From the NCBI GenBank assembly GCA_944472155.2, contig OX235271.1, positions 92,021,256 through 92,085,255 on the forward strand: a DNA stretch of 64,000 nt. Reading direction: 5' to 3'. Each line of letters opens with the position of its first letter. Position 1 is the first letter of the stretch. Positions 24,701 through 32,860 of the stretch are shown piece by piece. Source of the stretch: Trichobilharzia szidati (taxonomy: Eukaryota > Platyhelminthes > Trematoda > Strigeidida > Schistosomatidae). Under the pieces are notes generated by a model. The model was not told the DNA's origin and did no database searches. It saw only the letters and a list, made by a program, of their open reading frames with translations. The position numbers and the translations under genes were made by a program.

Positions 24701-26103
24701 GACAGTCGTAGGAAGTTGCACACATGAAAACATCTGCGGTTTTTGCCCACAGAAGTCCGCGTTCGATTTATCGTATTATGTGAAGCGATGCAGTCAGTAA
24801 AAATGAGTTGACGTGTAAGCCACTAGTTAGGGAATTAATGCTGATGGATAGTGTGGAACTCCATAGAAAAGAAGGCTATGATTTGGATGAATGCTGAGAC
24901 ACTGTCCCCACTGAAGTAAAATGTCAGATAAATTAGGATTACACTAAGACAGAACGTGGAGTTGCTACTGCCTACAGATGTCATGTGACCTCGTGAAACC
25001 AAGGACACCAATGAAGCAGACATTTCCAATCAGTAATAAGGTATTATCTGAGGAATAGATGAACTTTTTTCTGCTAAGGAACTCTGGCTTGAGAGACATA
25101 TCTCACCCCCCCCCCAACTATTTTGAAAAAAAACTCAGTGGCGTTTGAAACTTGAAACCAACTTGCCACACTAGGTTGTCAGTTGGCGACTACCAACCGC
25201 TTGCTTACTCCCTGACGATATCCTTAAAGCCGGGTTGCGACAGTCAATTGCAAGGACTAAAACATGTCAGTGAGCTAACAAGTACGTAACGACTTACTGA
25301 AACCGGGGTAACGGGGCACTTAACCATGTTTTCAGATCTGCTTCCGACGACCCCTAGCAAGTGAAACGTCAGTATGTAAGAGATACGTCAAAATGAGAAA
25401 TAACAATTCTCCGATGCACCTTGGTTTAGTTCTCCTTAAAACTGCTTTCGTATAATTCTAACTGAAAAACAGCCGTGTCTAGAGCAATATATGAAACATG
25501 ATTAGTATAATCTTCCCATGGATTTCCTGTCGAAAAATCGTAATGATACAATAAGCATGACAGTTACTTAATTTCGTAGAACAAGATTTCTATAAAATTT
25601 AACAATAGGTAGATAAGTAACATGAACTGCTCCTATTATTCAACAAAAACTTAAAAATCCGCATGGCAAACCATAAATCATTTCCTAATGCATTTAGTCA
25701 GAATCTGAATTTCAAGGAAGTCATTGAGCAGATAATGAACATTCGGAGTCTCCCGATTTCTTGAAATACGCTTAAGCATTTCACTTGTGTTAAAAAGAAT
25801 TCTACAAAAGGGCATGGCCAGTCTTCACAGCATCGCACGTACATATTACCAATATGGACAGACTTACTTATCGATCAGTTCTTCTGCAGAGGCCTGGTTT
25901 TCAAATTCCACTAAAGCCTGGTTTTTCTGGGGAATCATTGTTACATCTCGTATGCGCCCATGTGACTCGAATGCCTTAACAATATCATATTCAACGCTAT
26001 TTCTTGGTAGTCCACGAATATGGATAACTGGCGAAGGACCAGCTTCACTCCAATCTTCAGGTCGACTACGTTTACGACCTACATTAGAATTCGGATAGGA
26101 CAT
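12486..26103 (-). CDS. hnRNP L / hnRNP LL-like RNA-binding protein, complete gene, 7 coding exons
   Basis: Nuclear RNA-binding protein of the hnRNP L/PTB family; relatives bind CA-rich RNA and control alternative splicing and mRNA stability. Exons (minus): 26103-25868, 23383-23137, 23101-22882, 22846-22627, 21460-21304, 16496-16255, 12735-12486. All introns are GT-AG and phases agree, giving 523 residues (human hnRNP LL is about 540). Basic N terminus (GRKRSRPED, residues 9-17); RRM1 about 25-105 (VIHIRGL, QALVEFEN); RRM2 about 121-205 (LLFTIFN, NGADIYPGCCTLKVDYARPTR); a Tyr/Asn/Pro/Met-rich linker about 235-285; RRM3 about 288-365 (MQKMNCDR, GSAMVEMAD); RRM4 about 410-495 (LHYWNAP, GTIRFATDGEA). 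The start MSYPNSN is preferred; an in-frame upstream Met begins MRSVG. An acceptor-like CTTCAG lies about 30 nt before the ATG, so a 5' UTR exon or trans-splicing is possible. ATTAAA on the minus strand at 12374-12369 is a possible poly(A) signal. Family call very secure. Confidence 0.93.
13490..14010 (-). mobile_element. Penelope-like element, C-terminal GIY-YIG-region fragment
   Basis: The minus strand reads RTRQSLHVRATEHFPKWLEE then QIKSRHLINP and SSIAKHIIETGRKVDLTSGF with stop: the end of a PLE endonuclease domain (YIG-T-R-L--R--EH pattern with the start decayed). The upstream linker is legible in broken frames. It sits in hnRNP L intron 6, in sense. Confidence 0.75.
14270..15481 (-). mobile_element. 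Penelope-like element remnant with LTR-like terminal region and SINE insert
   Basis: From high to low coordinate: IYRKPTHTNKYVDFN and FKCLYNRVRCLTSKSEDL (RT end/linker, 15366-15180), GIY-YIG-region remnants (15095-14780, TTACGTAGGATTCTCAATGA on the minus strand), then a SINE D piece, then the terminal sequence GGCACTGTGGTAGAATTTAA ... TCACACAGTG (14370-14510). A 68-bp direct repeat (14300-14367 and 15414-15481, about 3 differences) brackets it. Located in hnRNP L intron 6. Confidence 0.75.
14528..14605 (-). mobile_element. SINE family D fragment, copy 3
   Basis: Core CGACGCACTCCTTTACCTCGC on the minus strand and part of the B box; truncated on both sides inside a PLE remnant. Confidence 0.6.
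16255..16496 (-). CDS. hnRNP L-like coding exon 6 (linker, start of RRM4)
   Basis: 242 nt, preceded by TTTCAG and followed by GTACGT at 16254. Begins VRTSKQDVI, contains DGSPSFKDYSKDRNNRYTTP (counterpart of the mammalian DGS...YKDF...NNRF stretch) and opens RRM4 with LHYWNAPPKITVDDM. Residues 361-440. Confidence 0.92.
17579..17608. repeat. (ATT)n microsatellite
   Basis: Interrupted ATT repeat in hnRNP L intron 5. Confidence 0.9.
18719..20935 (+). mobile_element. Non-LTR retrotransposon family B, longest copy (endonuclease and RT remnants)
   Basis: Antisense to hnRNP L in its intron 5. Endonuclease pieces: KLFNLLQKAKRSDIVVLAG, HCVTWRPPSPNQRWTQIDHI and DSDHALVRARLCLRL. RT: LKQGKAAGPDGMTP, IIPIYKKGDKSSCDNHRWIS, ENQAGFRPGRGCI, DLKAAFDSVDREV then stop, GVRQRCPLSPFLFNFIIDV, YADDIVLLGEDADKM (catalytic YADD intact). 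C terminus: [36 protein letters not shown]. The 3' end is marked by CAAACAGACAG. Several frameshifts, stops and an internal deletion after the endonuclease; inactive. Clade (RTE or CR1) not decided. Confidence 0.88.
21142..21162. repeat. (ACT)n short tandem repeat
   Basis: ACT-rich run in hnRNP L intron 5, between the LINE copy and exon 5. Confidence 0.75.
21304..21460 (-). CDS. hnRNP L-like coding exon 5 (RRM3 body)
   Basis: 157 nt, preceded by TTACAG and followed by GTAAGT at 21303. Reads IFNLLCLYGNVNRVKFLRSK, then GSAMVEMADTDAAL and a final GVSLMGNQLM, the RRM3 core of hnRNP L. Residues 308-360. Confidence 0.92.
22627..22846 (-). CDS. hnRNP L-like coding exon 4 (linker, start of RRM3)
   Basis: 220 nt, phase 1 in and phase 2 out (donor GTTAGT at 22626). 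The first part is a Tyr/Asn/Met/Pro-rich linker; the end (RVVMLYNIDMQKMNCD) is the first strand and helix start of RRM3. The arginine after NCD is split across the intron. Confidence 0.92.
22882..23101 (-). CDS. hnRNP L-like coding exon 3 (rest of RRM2)
   Basis: 220 nt, phase 0 in and phase 1 out (donor GTAAGC at 22881). Encodes AMVEFGSIPEARNAKLHLNG and GADIYPGCCTLKVDYARPTR, the RNP1 region and fourth strand of RRM2, then NDQDNWDFE, an hnRNP L signature after RRM2. Confidence 0.93.
23137..23383 (-). CDS. hnRNP L-like coding exon 2 (end of RRM1, start of RRM2)
   Basis: 247 nt, preceded by TTTAG and followed by GTAAGT at 23136. Residues 79-161. It closes RRM1 (VQVAFSTSKHIVQ), crosses a short linker and opens RRM2 (HILLFTIFN, then GRVLRIVIFRKSQVQ), matching hnRNP L RRM2 closely. 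Confidence 0.93.
23384..25867 (-). other. hnRNP L intron 1
   Basis: 2.5 kb GT-AG intron. It holds a (TA)10 run at 24053-24072 and otherwise nothing I recognise. Confidence 0.8.
24053..24072. repeat. (TA)n microsatellite
   Basis: About ten TA units in hnRNP L intron 1. Confidence 0.95.
25868..26103 (-). CDS. hnRNP L-like coding exon 1 (N terminus, most of RRM1)
   Basis: 236 nt, starts at ATG 26103-26101 and ends in phase 2 before GTAAGT at 25867. It encodes the basic N terminus and RRM1 through QALVEFENQASAEELID, including both RNP motifs. The last lysine codon is completed by the first base of the next exon. Confidence 0.93.
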
Positions 26104-27400
26104 GGTAACGTAATGTTTGTAAGCGGCGCTGAAGCACGACCCAACTGAGCGCATCGAATTTCGCAGCAGATATAAACAAAACATTAGTTTGCAAAAAAAC
26201 AAAAATTTTCAAAGAATCAGAATCACTGCAGGAAATTAACAGATCGAAATGAGTCAGTATTGTTTTTTCGAAATTCTCAGTAACAACAGTTTTCTACCAT
26301 TTAACTTCATATAAGTGATACGTTTCTTGGTGAAGTAGTCAGACCAAAAAACTGATATACTGACTATAAACTATCTTTAACATCTTTGTTTGTGACATAC
26401 TGCTAGTCTCAGACTGCATAAAATACTGATGCCGTCCTTCTTCTTCTGGATAAATGCTGGTAAGATGTCAGGAATTTCCTTTTGAATGAGCAACAGTGAA
26501 CATGTTTCCATGTATTAATAATCAAATTTACTCATTTTTCATCATTCAGCGATTTGATCCACACGACTACTTGATTCCCAGTTTGCTAGTTTCTAGAAAC
26601 TTTGTGCCTCGTATTCCGTGCTGTCATTTGGCACATCAGCGTATTTAAGGATATCTACTGAGTTCCAGATCTGAAGATAAGTTTGCTTTGATTGACTGCT
26701 TGTCGTTTCCTTCTGATTTCCCTTATACTGCCAGTCTCTAGGCTCTCTATTAAAATGTCACTTGTGTGAGCTTCGTTCAATGGTTGCCCTTTCAGAAAAT
26801 CCTCCGTAAATCTTTGAGTAGTACGTAGTGCGTCCTGAATGCCGAGTGACCTTTGAACAGAACCTTACAGCTCGAACTGGTTGAGGCTACTGGGAAATGA
26901 TTTATCAAGCCGTCATGGTGTCAGCATTCCTTATCTGATAGCATAAAAACCATTGGAAATGTTCCTGTCTGAAATGGGTTTTTCTGTTAGGCTGTGTAGT
27001 TAACACAACATCCCCAATCAGTGTCGTTTACCTAATGCTCTGTGGGTGAACATGGGTGCCACTGCCTACTCAACGAACAAAAGATCCACAAGTTGAGCGC
27101 CTTGTGAAAGCCGACTTTCGCGGTTTTCATACTGCGTCTTCGAAAATCACATGGCACTATGCCTTTGAGCAGGATTTTAATGACAGCCTTAGGTGCTTGA
27201 AGATTGGATGACGTAGGAGTTGGAAATTCACCGAAGGCCTATTGAAGTTTTTTCATTGTCACACACGAAAGCTATGCAGGACTTCTGCGAAAAATAGGTC
27301 CTAGACTTAAGAATAATAGCTAATATACGAATAAACATAATGCAAGGTAGATCTTCGGTAGTCTAGTCAAACACCACAATAATGAGAAGCGGTTCCACTA
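26104..27400. other. Upstream region of hnRNP L, nothing recognised
   Basis: Must contain the promoter and any 5' UTR exon, but no core promoter motif can be called. No repeat family identified. Confidence 0.5.
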
Positions 27401-27413
27401 AACCGATGTTCAC

Positions 27414-28090
27414 TCAAAACTTCGAATAAACACACCTTATTTGCGCAAAGGTATCGATTGTCTCAGGTGAGCTTAGACGACCACACTTTATGATAAGAGA
27501 TAGAAAAGAAGCAGAGGAAATATCAAATATCATAGAAACCCTGGAGAAAATTAACCATCCAAAGAATTTCATAGCCGAAATCAGCACCGACATCAAACAG
27601 CCAGAAACGTGTTCCAAGACCCCAAGAGCTGTCATCCTTTACAGGCGACATTGTAAGAGTATTTGGCGAGCACAACATTGAAGTTTTCATCCAATTAGCT
27701 AACACACCATAAGGAAAGCGTATTCGTGTGAAAGACCGGATCCCGGAGGATTTACAGTCGAACTGTGTCCGGGATGTGATGTGATATACATCGGACAAAT
27801 TTTGAGAAAAAACAAGGTCAGAAAAATGAACACCGTAGAGTCAATATTTGACCACAAAAACGTCCACTGGAACAAGAGAAGCTTGATAAACAATGAGCCA
27901 TAGGTCTACACGCCATGGGATATAACCAGCAAATCGGTTTATGTAATAATGAAATCATCCAGGAAGATTTCAGAAATCAAAAAGAATATTACAAATCGGG
28001 AACACTTTACGTTAAACAGAATCCAAACTGTCTTAGTAGAAACGATGGACTAGGGGGAATTTAACCTGGTTTCAACCCCTCCCCCTCACG
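27414..28090 (+). mobile_element. Penelope-like element, C-terminal fragment
   Basis: HPKNFIAEISTDI (linker), VKDRIPEDLQSNC followed by DVMYIGQI, the GIY-YIG YIGQ motif, then decayed endonuclease and GGFNLVST-like end around 28050. Related plus-strand pieces at 56715 and 59840. Frameshifted. Confidence 0.65.
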
Positions 28091-28239
28091 AAGCGCCCAA
28101 ATCCCGTCATATATGACATATTTTTCGCTGCGTAACCGACTACTGTTTTGATGATGTCATACACCCACCAAATTGAACAGCATGCATGTGACTTGTTACC
28201 TTTACCAATTTACCCACTGGAAGAGGTAACAAAATTACC

Positions 28240-28790
28240 TCATTCTGAAGAACCATGATCTAAATATCTATTAGAATGCGTTGGTTTTCTATAAACACTA
28301 GTGTGTAGTTTGCCTTCTTCTATTCGTTTTATCTTACAATCTAACATGGTTAATTCTCCTTGTTCATTTTCTAATTCAAATGTGAATTCTATTCTTTCTA
28401 CTTGTGAGTTTATATGTGTCAAGAAGCTAGAGATATGTTCTGTTTTTAACACTGGGAATGTGCCATCCACATATCTCCACCATATTTTGGCCTAGGATTA
28501 ATTGTATTGAGAGCACTATTTTCCCAGCTGCCCATAAAAATGTCTGCTACAATAGGGGATATTGGTGATCCCATTGCTACACCTTCTGTTTGTCTATATA
28601 TTTTGCCTTGGAACTTGAAGATAGTAGATGTGAGGCGTAACTGAATCCCTAAAATAATTTCTTCAGTGGGCAGCTTCGTCCTATGACTAAGTTCGGAATC
28701 AGAAGTCAGTTCTCTTTTAACCGCTTCTAAGGCCATATTGACTGGTATATTAGTGTATCCAATATCCAATATCGGCTTTACGAGCTAGTA
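28240..28790 (-). mobile_element. Penelope-like element, reverse transcriptase fragment with mutated catalytic motif
   Basis: The minus strand reads DIGYTNIPVNMALEAVKREL, RTKLPTEEIILGIQL, IYRQTEGVAMGSPISPIVAD and IFM (PLE RT motif with AMGSPISPI). After a frameshift near 28490 it continues WWRYVDGTFPVLKTEHISSF, LDCKIKRIEEGKLHTSVYRK and PTHSNRYLD. The catalytic YVDD is YVDG (codons 28473-28462), so the polymerase is dead irrespective of the frameshift. It abuts the plus-strand PLE piece at 27414. Confidence 0.85.
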
Positions 28791-29030
28791 TAAACCAATT
28801 TGATTTCTTTGTGCTCGCCTCTTGATTGTGAGGTAGAGGTTCCTGATCTTTGGTAAACGTCTGTGTAGCTCGTCCCGCCACTCGACTGTCGTAGCTTTGG
28901 TTGACTCCAACAGGAGTAGTGCTGGGGTTAATTATATGGGGTTTGTAGTATGAAGTGTGTTAAGACTGTTACTACTGTGAATGGAGTTGATCCTTTCACC
29001 AGTTAGTCTTTCGGTATCGTCGTCAATGGA

Positions 29031-29180
29031 AAAGAGATAATAATAATAATAGATATAATTAGTAAAGGTATTCAGACTAACGGACAGAGAAAGAATAAGA
29101 AAACGTAACAACAGTCAGTCAACCGGTATATATATATACCAGTAATAATGATAATGATAATAGTAATAATAATAATAGGT
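29031..29180. repeat. AAT/TA-rich microsatellite cluster
   Basis: (AAT)n at about 29035-29052 and 29143-29176, and TATATATATA at about 29129. It lies at the 3' side of the minus-strand LINE end at 29274 and could be its tail. Confidence 0.8.
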
Positions 29181-29261
29181 GTAGTTAAAGCTGTCAGGAG
29201 AGTAAGACTGAAGGGAATGTGAAGAAGTAAAACGACCAGTTTAATTGTCTACCTTTGAATG

Positions 29262-29575
29262 GTATATGCGATTTTAAGGGGATAGGCCATTTGGATGAAG
29301 TTCTTGTGTCGCTGCATGGTTGTCCAGCCTTCGCTTAAAGGCGTCCACAGATGGTGCCATAGCTACATCTGCCGGTAAGGAATTCCAGGGGCGGCAAACC
29401 CGCAGGGAAAAGAAGTGGGAGCGCACTCGGGTCTTTGCCCTCTGATGAGCTATCCTTCTAGGATTTCCACGAGGAAGCCTATACCTACTCAATGGCAGAA
29501 CACCTTTGTTTGGGTGATTCTGATCATTTGTTATTTTGTAGGCAGTAATTAAATCCCCCTCAGGCGACGGTAAGA
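29262..29575 (-). mobile_element. CR1/Jockey-like LINE, 3' end of RT ORF
   Basis: The minus strand reads EGDLITAYKITNDQNHPNKG, SRYRLPRGNPRRIAH, RSHFFSLRVCRPWNSLPADV and SVDAFKRRLDNH, the classic terminal motif (FF--R---WN-LP--V----S---FK-RLD) of CR1/Jockey-group LINEs. Stop near 29274, then a short 3' UTR and (ATT)n tail. Confidence 0.8.
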
Positions 29576-29699
29576 CTAGTTATATCAAAACTTACCACTG
29601 TTTCGTCATTCGCTAGTTGAATGTCATTTAGTTTACTTTTCATCTCATATGAATTAGTCAATCTAGAGTTTGAATGATTTCTGATAGGGCATCCCATTT

Positions 29700-30026
29700 T
29701 TAGACGCCTTAATCAAACGAACAACTACAGGAAAATTAGAAACCCAAGTATACAGAAAACCAACGCACACGGATCAAATACACAATTACAACAGTAACAA
29801 TCCAACATCACACAAAATTAGCTGCATACGTACGTTGTTCAAGAGAGCCAGGACTCATTGCAGCACTCCCACCTTGAGGAAAATTGAAGAAAATCATCTT
29901 ATGGACGTCTTCCAAAGAAATGGATACCCACGAAACTTCATCGAAAGACATCTACCCCCAGTTCAACCAACCAAATCAAAGGCCACCAGCGAAAACACAA
30001 AGAAAGTCGTCCTACCATATATATAA
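29700..30026 (+). mobile_element. Penelope-like element: RT thumb/linker segment, frame broken at 30016-30026
   Basis: LETQVYRKPTHTDQIHNYNS, CIRTLFKRARTHC, MDVFQRNGYPRNFIERHL and KKVVLPYI, then TAA at 30024-30026. The break sits in a TATATATA run; two extra bases (one TA unit) explain it, because the PLE frame resumes immediately after it in the shifted phase. Confidence 0.82.
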
Positions 30027-30754
30027 AAGATATCTCCGAAATCACTGCAAGACTATTCAAACCTTTTGGAATCGATGTCGCTCATAAACCAACGAAGTCA
30101 CTACACTCAGTTCTATGTAAACCAAAGGACTTAACGGCAAAAGAAGACAAAACTAACGTCATCTACAAGATAAGTTGCAACGACTGCGACAAACATTACA
30201 TTGGTCAAAGTGGACGCCCTCTTCGTCTTCGCATTCACGAACACAAACTAGCTGTCAAAAGACACGACATACACTCCCTCATATCACTACATGCAGACAA
30301 CCACGGGCACCAATTCGACTGGGACAATGTTCAAATCTTAGACAAAGGGAACTGCAAAAATGCCAGAGAATTCCTAGAGGCCTGGTATTCAAATGAATCA
30401 GCAATCAATAGACACATAGAGATTGACAAAATATACCAATCCATACGAAGAAATTCACACAAAAACAAAGTCAAACTTCAGGTCAAGGAAACAGTCAACA
30501 CCAAAACAAGTGAACTAGAAAGTGAGAAGTCACACAAAAACAACCAATCACGTTCAAGGTTAGCAGAAGGAATGACTAACGACATTCAGACCAAAGAAGC
30601 AGCCAGCACCGAGACAAGCAAACTAGGGGGTGAAATGTCACACGAAAACAACCAATCACGTTCAAGGTTACTAGAAGAGATGACTAATAAACTCATAGAG
30701 AATTCTAAAAGCTCACTTCACATCGAAGTATGCGCTGAAGATGTTGCTCAGTAG
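30027..30754 (+). pseudogene. Penelope-like element: GIY-YIG endonuclease and C-terminal tail, open frame without early Met
   Basis: About 242 open codons after the TA slip: DISEITARLFKPFGIDVAHK, TNVIYKISCNDCDKHYIGQS then GRPLRLRIHEHKLA (GIY-YIG with the CxxC that precedes it in PLEs), FLEAWYSNESAINRHIEID, then a polar tail. The tail holds a 36-residue tandem duplication (108 nt; copies start about 30506 and 30614, with SHKNNQSRSRL versus SHENNQSRSRL). The first in-frame Met is near the C terminus (30572), so ATG-based gene finders miss the domain. Ends EVCAEDVAQ and stop. Confidence 0.85.
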
Positions 30755-30789
30755 AGCAATGAAAGCTTCGCAACCAAACCATCCAGCTC

Positions 30790-31260
30790 AGAGAACACAA
30801 CCACAAAATAATTTATTAACTGTTACTTTGAAATTTACTCCTTTCTCAAGTACTTTGATCTCACTAGAGCTTAGTTCCCTTGGTGATAGGTTGATCACCT
30901 ACTTTGTTCTTTCATAGAGGATGAAGCGGTGACATCAGTTTTATTTGCTGTGTTCTTTTCTTCAATTAGTTCGTTGAATTTTTTGATTTGTGTGGTATTT
31001 GATTTTCTTAATGCTGATTCTTTAGCTTTTACGGAAGTTTCAACAATAATTACATAATCTTTGTCATTGACCATACATTTGAGTTTCTGTTTGAGTTTTT
31101 CGATTTCATTTCGTATATTATTTAGTTTCACAGTAATTCAATGTGGTTCTTCTCTTAGACATAATCTACTGAGATGTTCAGCTGCTGATGATATTATTCT
31201 TGAAGTAATTGGAGTGCGTATGTGTAAATATTTTGAAGTAATATGATTTTTTAAACATCA
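30790..31260 (-). mobile_element. Penelope-like element, N-terminal region fragment
   Basis: The minus strand reads KLNNIRNEIEKLKQKLKCMV (coiled-coil-like), KAKESALRKSNTTQIKKFNE, and after a break VINLSPRELSSSEIKVLEKG then VNFKVT, the PLE N-terminal 'NLS---LS--E--VL-KGLNF' motif. It is head to head with the plus-strand C-terminal piece that ends at 30754. Confidence 0.75.
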
Positions 31261-31372
31261 AATGTTAAAAATCCGATGGTTTGTGAATCTTGCTTCTGTT
31301 TGAGAAAGTCGTGTGAGTTTATTGATAAGCTTCCTAGTAGGAAGACCATATGTATTATTGACATAAGTTTAG

Positions 31373-32092
31373 AACTTGGGCACTGTGGTAGAGTATAACT
31401 CCATAATGGATAAGATTTTATTTTGATAAATCACACAGTGTTGTACAGTTATATCAGAACATAAGAATTTAGCTAAGGGAAGAATGGTTGACCCTGAAAA
31501 GATAAGTAATTTAGCAAAACGCTCAGCTATTGCACTTCACACATTAACAAACAACCATACAATAGGGTGGGATAGGGTTAAAATTCTAAAAAGTAATATA
31601 GGTAGGTGGAGAGAGAGGTTGATTACGGAATCCTTATTCATCGAGTCTACACCCAACACATGCAACAGAAATGACTCAATGAAAATACCAGAAATATGGA
31701 AGATATTATTACCGCCGGTCAAATCAGAAGAGGATAATAAATAATCTTAAAATTCTATTTCAATTCAAACACATCACAACATTCTAACAATTAACTTATT
31801 ATGACTATAAAAACACTCGTCGTATTTCCCATCTAATTGTAATGGATTAATAACACTCGTACTATTATTTCTGAATGTACATTATCTCATATTGATTTTT
31901 ATTCCAATATCTAATCGATTCCACACATGTATATAAATGAAGGAAAGAAGTTGTGTGAGTAACTTGATATGATTATGAGCAATAGTTTGTGCTCGAAACG
32001 TCATCAGTTAATATAACTGTACAATACAGTATGATTTATCAAAATAAAATCTTATCCATTATGGAGTTATACTCAACCACACTGCCCAAGTT
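31373..32092 (+). mobile_element. Penelope-like element 3' fragment flanked by 82-bp inverted terminal repeats
   Basis: Left arm 31373-31454 and right arm 32011-32092 are inverted copies (CTCCATAATGGATAAGATTT in the left arm, its complement in the right). Between them: EHKNLAKGRMVDPEKISNLA, KRSAIALHTLTNNHTIGWDR, WRERLITESLFIE and stop, the end of a GIY-YIG endonuclease, then a short 3' UTR. PLEs are known to carry LTR-like repeats in direct or inverted orientation. Confidence 0.85.
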
Positions 32093-32149
32093 TTATACTT
32101 TTACCTTTTTCTATAGCGAATTCAATACCACAGCCTCTCATTGTTGACG

Positions 32150-32860
32150 GACAGATGGCAGATAATTACTCAGTAGACGTAGGTGTATATTATACGTACA
32201 CCAAATGTAATTCAGGATCGCCAGGACACGCCGAACCGCTGGATGTTGAACCACATGTGAGCCTGACTAACGAGCTAATGTGGTTCAAATATTACTTAAA
32301 CTCTTAGTCCTAACTAATGCTTACTGATGATAGATCTATTCGAAACTACTGATTCTCAGGACAAACACACTCGTACAAAAAACCACAGTTACTACTACTG
32401 AGTCTTGGTGCCACTCTGATATACCAGACGAAGAAACAAGCATCCATAAGTAAACACCCAATCGCTGTGACAAGAAAAGTAATAGGAGGAGGCTTTCTAA
32501 TATGCATACTGTACACACTGTTTTACAGCTCTAAAATAGGGAAATCAACAACATGCACGACACGCTGTGGGTCAACGTACACTCCGAAAGTGTTACATTA
32601 CTAATCGGATGTATCTACGGAGCACGTGGCACCGTTGGTAACTTCGAGACTAAACTCATTAGTGCACTGGGGCAAGTATCCACTCTTAAACACGACCATA
32701 AGATCATATTTGAATGCTCGGACCTACCCGAAATCAAAGGGAACATATTAACAGACCCAGTTGAGTTCGATAAGTCCATTGGGTACGCTGGACATTTTTG
32801 GCTGGAAACAAACTGCTACTATTCTTACAAGAGATGATGACATTATACCTAATATTTCTG
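32150..32860 (+). mobile_element. LINE endonuclease fragment (CR1-like)
   Basis: WVNVHSESVTLLIGCIYGAR and FETKLISALGQVSTLKHDHK then IIFECSDLPEIKG, matching an apurinic-type endonuclease 'LLIGCIYR-P...H-IIFGDFNLPEI-W' with the catalytic GDFN motif altered to ECSD. Boundaries approximate. Confidence 0.65.

Noticed and set aside
27490..27681. 63-codon plus frame as a host exon
   Set aside because: Matches the linker of Penelope-like elements (compare 29880-29950), so it is repeat-derived.
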